Below are positions 34,899 through 42,642 of a stretch of DNA of 42,642 nucleotides, piece by piece. The notes under the pieces were generated by a model, which saw only the letters and a list, made by a program, of their open reading frames with translations, made no database searches and was not told the origin of the DNA. The stretch is taken from assembly GCA_018713485.1 (NCBI GenBank), contig DVOQ01000058.1, forward strand, positions 1 to 42,642, in the 5' to 3' direction. A program made the translations under genes and the position numbers. Source of the stretch: Candidatus Avisuccinivibrio pullicola (GTDB lineage Bacteria > Pseudomonadota > Gammaproteobacteria > Enterobacterales > Succinivibrionaceae). How positions within the stretch are numbered: position 1 is the first letter of the stretch; each line of letters starts with the position of its first letter.

Positions 34899-36272
34899 AT
34901 GCCAAGACAAACCTGGACGAGCCGTCTGACTTACGTCCTGACCGTGGCCGGTGCCACCATCGGCTTTGGCGCTACGTGGCGCTTCCCTTACCTCGTGGGA
35001 GAAAACGGGGGCGGAGCCTATGTGCTCACCTTTATCATTGCCATGTTCCTCGTGGGCGTGCCCATCATTCTCGTGGAGAACGTGATTGGGCGCAGGGCCA
35101 TGTGCAACTGCGTGGATGCCTTTGCCAAACCCGTTAACGGTAAGACGCCGCATCCTGCCTGGAAGCTGTGCGGCTACGGGGCCTTAGTGGGCGCTTTCGG
35201 CATTTTGGCCTACTACATGGTGATTGGCGGCTGGGTGCTGGCCTATATTGCCAATATCCTCATGAGTATCGTTGGGATGGACGGTCTTGATCTCTCAGCG
35301 CCGGTGACCAAGGAGCTTACGGAGAGCTTCTATCAGGAGCATATCGTCAATGCGCCCCTTGATATCACCGTCTATACTCTCGTTTTCGTGTGGATTAACT
35401 ACATCATCTTAAAGCGCGGCGTGATCGCCGGCATTGAGCGCTCGGTGCGCTATTTAATGCCGTTGCTCTTCATCTGTCTTATCGTGATGGTGATCCGCAA
35501 CCTTACCCTTGAGGGGGCCTCGGAGGGGATCCGCTTCTATCTCATGCCGGATTTCTCCAAAATCACTCCTTCGCTGTTCTTAATGGTGTTAGGTCAGGTG
35601 TTCTTTGCCCTGTCCTTAGGCTTTGGCGTGATGATCACGCTTTCCTCGCACCTTGACGCTAAAGAGCATCTGATTAAGACGGCGTCCATAACCGGAGTCA
35701 TCAATACCCTCATCGCCGTGATGTGCGGTTTCATGATCTTCCCTTCGCTGTTTTCGGCGGGGCTGTCGCCTGATTCGGGCCCGTCTCTCGTTTTCAAGAC
35801 CCTGCCCATTGCCTTTTCGCAGATCCACGGCGGTAATTTCTTTGCCCTCGTGTTCTTCCTGCTCCTCATTGTGGCGGCCTTTACCACCTCGATTACCATT
35901 TATCAGGTGATGATCGCGGTCTTAAACGAGAAGTTCGGGATCCGCTTAAACGGGGCTATCAATATCGTCCTGTTAGGCGTGTTTATCTTTGGCAATCTGC
36001 CCTGCGTGCTCAGCTCAAGTGTGTTAAAGGACGTGACCTTCCTTGACCGTTCGGTCTTTGACGCCTTTGACTTCATCTCGGGCAATATCTGCTTCGTGCT
36101 CACGGCCCTGGGCTCGACGCTGTTTGCAGGTTATGTGCTGAAGGAAGAGGCCATGATGGAGCTTTCCAATCACGGGGCCTTTAAGGGGGCGGTGATCCGT
36201 CTCTGGTACGGTTACGTGCGTTATGTGATTCCCGTCATCATCGCGGTGATTTTCGTTTACGGCCTTATCTGA
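34899..36272 (+). CDS. Sodium-dependent transporter, NSS (SNF) family
   Basis: A neurotransmitter:sodium symporter family permease, 457 residues with 11-12 membrane helices. The first helix carries the family signature TVAGATIGFGATWRFPYLVGENGGGAYVL; TM3, TM6 and TM8 motifs (SLGFGVMITLSSHL, FTTSITIYQV) also fit. Bacterial members import amino acids such as Trp, Leu or Met with Na+; the substrate here is not readable. The ribosome site before ATG 34899 is weak. It is followed by a strong terminator. Sodium-coupled transport agrees with the sodium-type flagellar motor gene and with SstT in this window. Confidence 0.9.
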   Translation: MPRQTWTSRLTYVLTVAGATIGFGATWRFPYLVGENGGGAYVLTFIIAMFLVGVPIILVENVIGRRAMCNCVDAFAKPVNGKTPHPAWKLCGYGALVGAFGILAYYMVIGGWVLAYIANILMSIVGMDGLDLSAPVTKELTESFYQEHIVNAPLDITVYTLVFVWINYIILKRGVIAGIERSVRYLMPLLFICLIVMVIRNLTLEGASEGIRFYLMPDFSKITPSLFLMVLGQVFFALSLGFGVMITLSSHLDAKEHLIKTASITGVINTLIAVMCGFMIFPSLFSAGLSPDSGPSLVFKTLPIAFSQIHGGNFFALVFFLLLIVAAFTTSITIYQVMIAVLNEKFGIRLNGAINIVLLGVFIFGNLPCVLSSSVLKDVTFLDRSVFDAFDFISGNICFVLTALGSTLFAGYVLKEEAMMELSNHGAFKGAVIRLWYGYVRYVIPVIIAVIFVYGLI

Positions 36273-36292
36273 AGAGCCGCAGTAAGCAAAAG

Positions 36293-36318
36293 AAGGCAGG
36301 CAGGTTCTGCCTTTTTTT
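36293..36318 (+). terminator. Intrinsic terminator after the NSS transporter
   Basis: AGGCAG (36294-36299) and CTGCCT (36307-36312) with a 7-base loop, followed by a run of seven T. It separates the transporter from flrB. Confidence 0.88.
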
Positions 36319-36334
36319 ACGCCTCCTAAAAACC

Positions 36335-36350
36335 TGGCACGCTTTTTGAT
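36335..36350 (+). promoter_or_regulatory. Sigma-54-like promoter for flrB
   Basis: TGGCACGCTTTTTGAT has a perfect -24 box TGGCACG and 10-base spacing, but GA instead of GC at -12. In Vibrio, flrBC is RpoN/FlrA dependent, which agrees. The mismatch lowers confidence. Confidence 0.55.
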
Positions 36351-36385
36351 GGTATAGGGTCAGGTTTATGACGGAGTGTCAAAAA

Positions 36386-37438
36386 ATGGCTACTGCAAAT
36401 GAAGACAGCGTGTTAATGGCTGAGGTCTTTGAGAAGACGCCGAGCGCCTATATCATCCTCGACCGGCGGGGAAAGATCGCGAAGGCCAATGAGGCGGCGC
36501 ATCTGCTTTTAGGCTTAAAGGAACTGACCGGCCGGCGCTGGGTGCAGGTCATTGAGGAAGTGTTCAGGCCAAGACGCGATGACGGACATGAGATTTCCAC
36601 CCGCGACGGGCGGAGACTGTCCGTGGCGACGCGTGCCTTAAGCTGCGGGCAGTTAGTACAGATGACCGATTTGACGGAAACCCGTCATATGCAGGATAAG
36701 ATCTCGCATATGGAGCGCCTGTCCTCTTTAGGCAGGATGGCCGCCACGCTCGCCCATCAGATCAGAACCCCGCTCTCGGCGGCCATGCTCTATGCGGCCA
36801 ACCTGGGCAATCCGCGCCTTAACGCGCTCTCCCGCAGTGCCTTTCAGCAAAAGCTCATGTCCAGGCTTCAGGATCTCGAGGCACAGGTCAGCGATGTGCT
36901 GATGTTTGCCCGCTCGGGGGAGCAGACTGCCAGTGAGGTTGACGCCGTGGACGTGGTGGAAGCGGCCGCGCAGAACGCCGTTTCGGTGGTCAGCAAGGCC
37001 GGAGCGGAACTGATTACCGATTTAGGGGAAAGACCCATGCCCCTGTGGGGAAATGCCTCCGCCCTCACGGGAGCTTTGAGCAATCTCGTCAATAACGCCG
37101 TGGAGGCCGGAGCGAGCCGCGTCAGGATTTCCTTAAAGCGCGAGAAAGGCGTCATCGCCATCAGTGTGGCCAATAACGGCCCTGCGATCGAGCCTGCCCT
37201 GCGGGATAAAATTTTCGAGCCTTTCTTTACCTCCAAGAGCCATGGCACGGGCCTTGGTCTTGCCGTGGTGAGCGCGGTGGCGAAGGTCCATCAGGGTGAG
37301 GTGAGCTTAAGTTCAGAGGAAGATTACGCCACGGTATTTACTTTAAGACTTCCGGTGGCAAAGAAAAAGAGTGAGCCGCGCCGTCCCTCGGCCTTTGTGA
37401 GAAAGGTAAGCGAGGGCGAGGAAAACGCTGCGGCCTGA
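36386..37438 (+). CDS. flrB: Flagellar sensor histidine kinase FlrB/FleS-like
   Basis: A cytoplasmic two-component kinase of 350 residues with no membrane segments: a PAS domain (about 10-90), a HisKA domain with LAHQIRTPLSAAMLYAANL (phospho-His near 124), and HATPase_c with SNLVNNAVEAG and GTGLGLAVVSAVAK. The HQIRTPLSAAxLY phospho-acceptor segment is characteristic of FlrB/FleS, which phosphorylates the sigma-54 activator FlrC/FleR for mid-class flagellar genes. The start is ambiguous: ATG 36386 has GGAG at 36372-36375 and leaves a leader after the sigma-54-like site; ATG 36368 would leave about seven bases. The usual flrC partner is not downstream; the next gene is convergent sstT. Confidence 0.85.
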   Translation: MATANEDSVLMAEVFEKTPSAYIILDRRGKIAKANEAAHLLLGLKELTGRRWVQVIEEVFRPRRDDGHEISTRDGRRLSVATRALSCGQLVQMTDLTETRHMQDKISHMERLSSLGRMAATLAHQIRTPLSAAMLYAANLGNPRLNALSRSAFQQKLMSRLQDLEAQVSDVLMFARSGEQTASEVDAVDVVEAAAQNAVSVVSKAGAELITDLGERPMPLWGNASALTGALSNLVNNAVEAGASRVRISLKREKGVIAISVANNGPAIEPALRDKIFEPFFTSKSHGTGLGLAVVSAVAKVHQGEVSLSSEEDYATVFTLRLPVAKKKSEPRRPSAFVRKVSEGEENAAA

Positions 37439-37575
37439 AAGGAAAAAAACGCGGCGCCCTGTGAAAGCACGGAGCCGGGGGCTTTGCGCCGGGGCAAAAG
37501 TCAGACTGTGACTAATTAAGCTTAGCTTTCAGGAGGTACAAGGTGTGTGCCGTGAGGGGGAACCGTAAAAGAGGG

Positions 37576-37599
37576 AAACCGGCCCCGCGGGGCCGGTTT
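37576..37599. terminator. Perfect palindrome terminating sstT (possibly bidirectional)
   Basis: A 24-base perfect palindrome of GC core flanked by AAA/TTT lies seven bases past the sstT stop; on the minus strand TTTCCCTCTTTT follows. It also lies between convergent flrB and sstT. Confidence 0.75.
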
Positions 37600-37606
37600 G
37601 GGGTGA

Positions 37607-38845
37607 TTATTTCTCGGGGTAATTGGTGATGCCGCAGGCGGCTGCGGTAAAGACCACGTCCGAGGAGCTGTTGAGGGCAGTCTCGGTGGAGTCCTGGAGG
37701 ACACCGATGATAAAGCCGATACCCACGATCTGCATGGCGATATCGCTGCTGATACCGAAGATGGAGCAGGCTAAGGGGATTAACATCAGCGAGCCGCCGG
37801 CGATACCGGAGGTGCCGCAGGCGCAGAGCACGGCGGCGATACACATTAAGAAGGCCGAGGCAAAATCAGTCTCGATACCTAAGGTGTTGACGCCGGCCAT
37901 GGTCATGATCACGATGGTCACGGCCGCGCCGCACATATTGATGGTGCAGCCTAAGGGAATGGAGATGGAGTAGGTGCTCTCGGGGATATTGAGACGGCGG
38001 CACAGCTCAAGATTCACGGGAATGTTCGCAGCCGAGGAGCGGGTGAAGAAAGCAGTCACGGCGCTGTTGGTCAGTGAGGCTAAAATGAGCGGATAGGGAT
38101 TTTTGCGGGTCACTGCAAATACGATGACGGGGTTGATGACCAGGGCCACGATGAGCATTGTCACTACTAAGACTACCACCACGTGCACGTAGTTGAGCAG
38201 GTTGCTAAAGCCGCCGTCCGCAGTGCAGGAGGAATAAACGAGACCCATGACACCTAAGGGGGCGAAACGGATCACGATACGCACCACGCCGCCTACCGTC
38301 TGGGCCAGATCATCTAACACCAGCTTGGTGGGCTCGTGAGCCACGCGGAACATGAGGCCAAAGCAGATACCCCACACTAAAATCGCCACGTAATTGCCGT
38401 TGAGCAGCGCGTTGACGGGATTATCCACGGCCTGGCGCACAAAGTTCAGGAGCACGTCGGAAATGCCCTGCGGAGGATTGACGTTATCGGCCGCTGCGGC
38501 AAGCTCGGTGAAGGTGCTCGGGAACAGGTAGGACATCACGAGCGCGAGCAGGGAGGCTAAGGCCATGGAGATGAAATACATCGCGAGAATGGGCTTCATA
38601 TTGGTCCTGACGCCTTTGCTGTGACGGGCGATGGCGGCGGAGACAAGTACGAAGACCAGCAGGGGGGCGATGGCCTTTAAAGCCGAGACGAAGAGAGTGC
38701 CAAAAGTCGGGAGCACTGAGGTATCATAAGGATACACAAGGGCCAGCAGGATGCCGATGCACAGGCCCAGTACGACCTGCAGGATAAAGGGCACGGTATT
38801 GAAGATCCGGACTAAAGGATTGCCGGGACTTAGAGGTTGCAGCAT
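37607..38845 (-). CDS. sstT: Serine/threonine:Na+ symporter SstT
   Basis: SstT imports L-serine and L-threonine with sodium (DAACS family). The sequence tracks E. coli SstT throughout: GTLFVGALKA-like TLFVSALKAIAPLLVFVLV, NPVNALLNGNYVAILVW, AFFTRSSAANIPVNLELC, SIPLGCTINMCGAAVTI, and GIAGGSLMLIPLACSIFGIS. The 412 residues match 414. ATG 38845 has GGAG about 10 bases upstream; a TTG at 38863 is less likely. A TATAAT -10 lies on the minus strand at 38878-38883. Monocistronic. Confidence 0.96.
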   Translation of the reverse strand: MLQPLSPGNPLVRIFNTVPFILQVVLGLCIGILLALVYPYDTSVLPTFGTLFVSALKAIAPLLVFVLVSAAIARHSKGVRTNMKPILAMYFISMALASLLALVMSYLFPSTFTELAAAADNVNPPQGISDVLLNFVRQAVDNPVNALLNGNYVAILVWGICFGLMFRVAHEPTKLVLDDLAQTVGGVVRIVIRFAPLGVMGLVYSSCTADGGFSNLLNYVHVVVVLVVTMLIVALVINPVIVFAVTRKNPYPLILASLTNSAVTAFFTRSSAANIPVNLELCRRLNIPESTYSISIPLGCTINMCGAAVTIVIMTMAGVNTLGIETDFASAFLMCIAAVLCACGTSGIAGGSLMLIPLACSIFGISSDIAMQIVGIGFIIGVLQDSTETALNSSSDVVFTAAACGITNYPEK

Positions 38846-38877
38846 GGTGAAAATTCTCCACAAAAAGAGGCGCCTTT

Positions 38878-38883
38878 ATTATA
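38878..38883 (-). promoter_or_regulatory. -10 region for sstT
   Basis: A consensus TATAAT on the minus strand 33 bases before the sstT start. No clear -35 at 17 bases. Confidence 0.5.
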
Positions 38884-38920
38884 CCGCACAGACCTCTCCC
38901 CACCGTGTCGCGGGGGGCCT

Positions 38921-39841
38921 ATGGAGGTAAGTCTCCGTCCCGTTGCATCATTTTGGGGCACAGTAAGTCTCAGTGCCGTGCAGGGACAGGGGGGATCACT
39001 GCTGTGCCTGCAGGGTAAGGCTCAGGACGCGCGCCGTCTTAAGGGAATGTGTAAGGCTGCCGCCCGCTTTGCCGGTGTCGGGGAGGAGGCACTGCTGCTG
39101 CCCTTTGATCCGCGCCTTAAAGGCCCCGTGCCCACGCTGCTTTTTCCTTATGTCCGTTTAGGACCCCTGACGCTCTTTCTGCGCCATGTTTCCCCCTATA
39201 TGCAGTACGTGACGGGACGGCGTCTCGGTTTTATCCTTCATCATCTGCACACCGCTCCTCTTGCGGATAAGGAGCGCTCCTGCGTCAGGGAGCTTGAAGT
39301 GCGCAACCTGAAAAAGCTTTCGGCTTATTTAAACGGTTCTTACCGCTTTCGTGATGACGCTCAGACCTTAGAGGCGCTCATGGCGCGCTTTACGAGCTTT
39401 AAGCTCTCGCCTCATGCGGCGGTGCTGCGCCTTGGCGCTCTCACCCTTGACAGCATTTTTGTCACCGACAGCCATGAGCTTAAGCTTCTGCCCCTGCCCT
39501 CCTTCAGGGCAGGCGACAGGGCCGAGGATTTAGCGCTGCTGTGCGCGGAAGGAACTCTGTCCTTCCCCGCGCTGTGCGCGGGAATTGTCGATGGCTATTT
39601 TGGACAGGTTCCAACGTCCTTCTGGCTGAATTTTGCCATGTACAGCGCGCTCACGGCGCTGACGCGTTACGCGCGGACGGTGATAAGTTACGGGTTAAAG
39701 AGCCCCGAGGGTCAGGAAGCGCTCTTCAAGAGCAGGGCTGTGCGCGCTGCCTTTGCCGATTTTAAAGAGCCGCTGCCTGCCTGGTATCTTTCGCCTGAAA
39801 GCCTTGCCTTCAGACAGAGATTCTTACGCGAAGGCCATTAG
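38921..39841 (+). CDS. Unknown protein resembling a degenerate APH-family kinase
   Basis: A 306-residue cytoplasmic protein I cannot name. The C-terminal half has the order of an aminoglycoside/choline kinase fold: a helix, then LRLGALTLDSIFVTDSHELKLLPLPSFRAGDRAEDLALLCAEG, which parallels the APH stretch HGDLHxxNxxV...DFxxAxxGDxxxDLA. But the catalytic His-Gly-Asp is RLGA here and the metal-binding Asp is replaced, so if related it is a pseudokinase. The N-terminal lobe (about 1-90) has no clear Gly loop. ATG 38921 with GGGGGG four bases before it is the most likely start; an ATG at 38837 would overlap sstT. Divergent from sstT; no operon. Confidence 0.6.
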   Translation: MEVSLRPVASFWGTVSLSAVQGQGGSLLCLQGKAQDARRLKGMCKAAARFAGVGEEALLLPFDPRLKGPVPTLLFPYVRLGPLTLFLRHVSPYMQYVTGRRLGFILHHLHTAPLADKERSCVRELEVRNLKKLSAYLNGSYRFRDDAQTLEALMARFTSFKLSPHAAVLRLGALTLDSIFVTDSHELKLLPLPSFRAGDRAEDLALLCAEGTLSFPALCAGIVDGYFGQVPTSFWLNFAMYSALTALTRYARTVISYGLKSPEGQEALFKSRAVRAAFADFKEPLPAWYLSPESLAFRQRFLREGH

Positions 39842-39907
39842 GCAGGGAGCGCAGTCAGGAAGCGCCTAAACAGGGGAATGCCTCAGGCGGGGATATGGAG
39901 GTTAAGG

Positions 39908-39935
39908 AAAAAATGGGGGATCCTTGCGGATCCCC
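39908..39935 (-). terminator. Intrinsic terminator of aroQ-accB-accC
   Basis: On the minus strand GGGGATCC, loop GCAA, GGATCCCC, then CATTTTTT: an 8 bp stem (plus 39916-39935) followed by a T run, 27 bases past the accC stop. Confidence 0.9.
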
Positions 39936-39962
39936 GACAAAAGAGGTGTAAATCTTTAAGCC

Positions 39963-41408
39963 TTATTCGGTCTTGGCTTTGGATGCGCGGGGAGCGGCAT
40001 CCTTTTTCTTTTCAGGGGCTTTGGGGCTGTCCTTTGCCTCTGAGGCTTCCGGCTTTTTCTCCTCAACCAGGCCTAATTTCTGCTCCAGGTAGTGGATCGA
40101 GGCACCGCCCTTGACCTCCACGGGATCGGTAAGCAGATCCTTGTGCAGAGGAATATTGGTCTTGATACCCTCGATAACTAACTCATCTAAGGCTCCTAAG
40201 GCGCGGCCTATGGTGAGCTCGCGATCGTCATCGTGCACAATGAGCTTGCCCACGAGCGAGTCATAGTGCGGAGGCACTGCGTAACCCTGGTAGATATGCG
40301 AATCCCAGCGCACGCCGGGGCCGCCCGGGACATTGAGATAGGTGATCTTGCCGGGGCTCGGTAAGAAAGTCTTGGGATCCTCGGCGTTGATACGGCACTC
40401 GATGGCGTGACCCTTGATGTGCACGTCCGACTGCTTGTAGGAGAGCGGGGCACCGGCCGAAACGATGATCATCTCGCGGACGATATCAATGCCGGTGATA
40501 AGTTCGGTCACGGGATGTTCCACCTGCACGCGGGTGTTCATCTCAATGAAGTAGAACTGACCGTTCTCATACAGGAACTCAAAGGTTCCGGCACCGCGGT
40601 AGCCGATGTCCACACAGGCCTTGGCACAGCGCTCGCCAATCATGCGGCGCTGTTCCTCGGAGATGAAGGGGGCGGGAGCCTCCTCTAACACCTTCTGATT
40701 GCGTCTTTGCATGGAGCAGTCACGCTCGCCTAAATAAATGGCGTTGCCATGGGTATCCGAGAGCACCTGGAACTCGATGTGACGCGGGTTCTCCAGGAAT
40801 TTCTCCATGTACACGGCGGGATTGTTGAAGAACATATCCGCTTCGCGGCGCGTCAGAGCGATGGCATCCTCTAACTCGGCGTCAGAGCGCACCACGCGCA
40901 TGCCGCGTCCGCCACCGCCACCGGCGGCCTTGATGATGATGGGATAGCCAATCTTATTGGCCAGACGGCGGTTCTCCTCGATGTCATCGCCGAGGGCACC
41001 GTCGGAACCCGGCACACAGGGTACGCCGGCCTTCATCATGGCACGTTTGGCCGATACCTTGTCTCCCATGAGGCGGATGGTGTCGGCGGTAGGGCCGATG
41101 AAGATAAAGCCGGACTTCTCCACCATCTCGGCAAAATCGGCGTTCTCGGAGAGAAAGCCGTAGCCGGGGTGTATAGCCGAGGCTCCCGTGGCTTCGGCGG
41201 CGGCAATGATGGAGGGGATATTGAGGTAGGATTCCTTAGCGGCGGCAGGTCCGATGCAGATGGACTCGTCGGCCAGCTTGACGTGCTGCAGATCGCGATC
41301 GGCAGTGGAATGCACGGCAACAGTCTTAAGGCCTAACTGGCGGCAGGCTCTTAAGATGCGCAGGGCAATCTCACCGCGGTTAGCGATGACGACTTTCTCC
41401 AGTTTCAT
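39963..41408 (-). CDS. accC: Acetyl-CoA carboxylase biotin carboxylase subunit AccC
   Basis: AccC carboxylates the biotin of AccB using ATP and bicarbonate, the first step of fatty-acid synthesis. ATP-grasp motifs are intact: [50 protein letters not shown], and [16 protein letters not shown] with the catalytic Glu and Arg. The family ends near residue 449; here about 32 extra residues form a Lys/Ala/Pro/Glu-rich tail of unknown role. GGGGAG is 5 bases before ATG 41408. It follows accB by 14 bases. Confidence 0.98.
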   Translation of the reverse strand: MKLEKVVIANRGEIALRILRACRQLGLKTVAVHSTADRDLQHVKLADESICIGPAAAKESYLNIPSIIAAAEATGASAIHPGYGFLSENADFAEMVEKSGFIFIGPTADTIRLMGDKVSAKRAMMKAGVPCVPGSDGALGDDIEENRRLANKIGYPIIIKAAGGGGGRGMRVVRSDAELEDAIALTRREADMFFNNPAVYMEKFLENPRHIEFQVLSDTHGNAIYLGERDCSMQRRNQKVLEEAPAPFISEEQRRMIGERCAKACVDIGYRGAGTFEFLYENGQFYFIEMNTRVQVEHPVTELITGIDIVREMIIVSAGAPLSYKQSDVHIKGHAIECRINAEDPKTFLPSPGKITYLNVPGGPGVRWDSHIYQGYAVPPHYDSLVGKLIVHDDDRELTIGRALGALDELVIEGIKTNIPLHKDLLTDPVEVKGGASIHYLEQKLGLVEEKKPEASEAKDSPKAPEKKKDAAPRASKAKTE

Positions 41409-41422
41409 ACGCGCTCCCCTGT

Positions 41423-41911
41423 TTATTCAAACTCGAAGAGGGGCTGATCGAACTCGATGGTGGAGCCGTTTTCCACCAGGATCTTCTTGATGGTGCCGTC
41501 GCGATCGGCCTGAATCTGATTCATCATCTTCATGGCCTCGATAATGCATAGGGTATCGCCTTCCTTAACGCTCTGTCCTTCCTCGACGAAGGGAGCAGCG
41601 GTGGGGCTGGCGGAGCGGTAGAAGGTTCCGACCATGGGCGAGCGCATGAGATTGGCGCTGTTGACGGGGGCGGCGGCAGCGGGTGCGGCTTCGGCTGCGG
41701 GAACCGGAGCAGCGGCAGGAGCCGGAGCTGCGGCCACGGGGGCGGGCGCGGCTACGACCGTGGTCTGCGGCAGCGCCGCGACCTGGGTCACCGTGGGCTG
41801 GGGACGGGAGATTTTGAGTTCTTCGTCACCCTGCTTGAGGCTGATCTCGGCAATGTCGGAATTGGAAACCAGATCGATAAGTCTTGCGATCTTGTGAATG
41901 TCAATTTGCAT
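41423..41911 (-). CDS. accB: Biotin carboxyl carrier protein AccB
   Basis: AccB carries the biotin of acetyl-CoA carboxylase. N-terminal [15 protein letters not shown] helix, a long Ala/Pro linker (about residues 48-85), and the C-terminal biotinyl barrel with EAMKM (biotinylated Lys128). The 162 residues match the family. ATG 41911 is preferred to the GTG at 41920 because AGGTGA is 5 bases upstream. Middle gene of the aroQ-accB-accC operon. Confidence 0.97.
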   Translation of the reverse strand: MQIDIHKIARLIDLVSNSDIAEISLKQGDEELKISRPQPTVTQVAALPQTTVVAAPAPVAAAPAPAAAPVPAAEAAPAAAAPVNSANLMRSPMVGTFYRSASPTAAPFVEEGQSVKEGDTLCIIEAMKMMNQIQADRDGTIKKILVENGSTIEFDQPLFEFE

Positions 41912-41967
41912 AATCGTCACCTGACAAAGACCGCTGCGCAGAACGCAGCCGGTACTGTTAAAAACCT

Positions 41968-42411
41968 TTAAGAAGCGGTAAGCCGTACCGCCTTGCGCAG
42001 CGCGAACTCGTAACCGTCCGTGCCGAAACCGACAATGACGCCCACCGCCTTGTCACTTAGAAAAGAATGATGGCGGAACTCCTCGCGGGCGTGCACGTTG
42101 GAAATATGAACTTCGATAAAGGGAATGGATACTGAGAGCAGGGCGTCGCGGATCGCCACCGAGGTGTGAGTGTAGGCTCCCGCGTTGATGATGATAAAGT
42201 CCTGCACCCCGTGGGCGGCCTGTATGGCGTCCACGATGGCCCCTTCATGGTTGGACTGAAAGCAGGTCACGTGAGCGTTAAGCTCCGCGCCTAAGGCTTT
42301 GCAGCGCTCCTCAACGGATTTCAGGGTGTCATGTCCGTACACCCCGGGTTCCCTCACCCCGAGCATGTTGAGGTTAGGCCCGTTGATGATAAGAATGGAT
42401 GGCTGACTCAA
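41968..42411 (-). CDS. aroQ: 3-dehydroquinate dehydratase, type II
   Basis: AroQ dehydrates 3-dehydroquinate to 3-dehydroshikimate in the shikimate pathway. Type II motifs: [21 protein letters not shown] with the flexible-loop Arg20 and Tyr25, NAGAYTHTS, and [17 protein letters not shown] with the catalytic His. The 147 residues fit. The start is TTG 42411, supported by ACGGAG 7-8 bases upstream and by the family N-terminus; the next ATG lies within the conserved loop. aroQ-accB-accC is a common gammaproteobacterial order; accB follows after 56 bases. Confidence 0.95.
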   Translation of the reverse strand: MSQPSILIINGPNLNMLGVREPGVYGHDTLKSVEERCKALGAELNAHVTCFQSNHEGAIVDAIQAAHGVQDFIIINAGAYTHTSVAIRDALLSVSIPFIEVHISNVHAREEFRHHSFLSDKAVGVIVGFGTDGYEFALRKAVRLTAS

Positions 42412-42441
42412 ATTGGATCTCCGTGATCTTCACTGAGGCAC

Positions 42442-42447
42442 ATTTTA
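42442..42447 (-). promoter_or_regulatory. Putative -10 for aroQ-accBC
   Basis: TAAAAT on the minus strand about 30 bases before the aroQ start, in an AT-rich upstream region (42421-42642). No good -35; this is tentative. Confidence 0.35.
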
Positions 42448-42547
42448 CCGATTTGAAGGAATTTTAGTACTTTTTGTGTAATTTTCTTGCATATTTGTCG
42501 TAAATTGTGAGAAAAACAGGGTTTTTACACATTTCCTGGCGCCTCTG

Positions 42548-42563
42548 GAAAAACGCGTTTTTC
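42548..42563. repeat. 16-base perfect palindrome upstream of aroQ-accBC
   Basis: GAAAAACGCGTTTTTC reads the same on both strands and lies about 140 bases upstream of aroQ. It could be an operator, but no regulator consensus that I know fits securely. Confidence 0.4.
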
Positions 42564-42642
42564 TAAGTTTCCGTGAGCCTTAATTGTCCTTATAAAGGCC
42601 GTAGGCTCGGGCTTTAAGGCCCTCTGTCCTTTTTTTTTTTTT

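Overview
The window is a 42.6 kb stretch of chromosome from a Gram-negative gammaproteobacterium with a polar-type, probably sodium-driven flagellum. Evidence for this is LPS heptose and lipid A genes (hldE, lpxC), an acnB/mdh pair, aroQ-accB-accC, an initiator tRNA, and flagellar genes of the Vibrio/Aeromonas kind (motX, flrB) with sigma-54 and sigma-28 promoters. Coding DNA is GC-rich but uses the leucine codon TTA very often. A member of the Aeromonadales (for example a Succinivibrionaceae-like gut bacterium) is a reasonable guess, but the sequence alone does not prove it. There is no rRNA, CRISPR array, transposase or phage module.

Layout. 1-4.4 kb: flagellar cluster flgJ (cut by the window edge), flgK, flgL and an unrecognised 97-residue gene, with sigma-54 promoters before flgK and before the 97-residue gene. 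4.5-10 kb: thiL; a minus-strand pair, hldE and a periplasmic rhodanese, overlapping by 4 bp; a sugar-porter-type MFS transporter; a HAD phosphatase. 10.1-15.4 kb: lpxC-ampD (1-base overlap), acnB, mdh. 15.5-18.9 kb: McrBC-type restriction genes on the minus strand. 19.2-25.4 kb: motX with a textbook sigma-28 promoter, then ffh and rpsP-rimM-trmD-rplS, interrupted by an opposite-strand AAA/DUF4143 ATPase gene. 25.7-30.8 kb: an OB/zinc-ribbon/membrane protein, tRNA-fMet, a sigma-54 driven operon fliS-fliT-like-maf, an overlooked 46-residue basic peptide gene, and a pair of small unknown genes, one frameshifted. 30.9-39.8 kb: purL, an NSS-family symporter, flrB, sstT, and a degenerate APH-kinase-like protein. 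40-42.4 kb: aroQ-accB-accC on the minus strand.

How the genes fit together. The scattered motility genes share a regulatory logic readable in the DNA: flrB (kinase of the sigma-54 activator FlrC) has a near-consensus -24/-12 site; flgKL, the 97-residue gene and fliS-fliT-maf have good GG-N10-GC sites; motX has TAAA-N15-GCCGATAA. This matches the Vibrio-type hierarchy (FlrA to FlrBC to FliA) and makes the unknown 97-residue gene a strong candidate new member of the flagellar regulon. Accessory or variable elements are McrBC, the DUF4143 ATPase, the 30.0-30.8 kb small gene pair and perhaps the 25.7 kb gene; the rest is conserved housekeeping. I see no clear large new defence or biosynthetic system. 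The most promising undescribed items are the sigma-54 driven 97-residue protein, the 46-residue basic peptide, and the tandem beta-beta-alpha small proteins.
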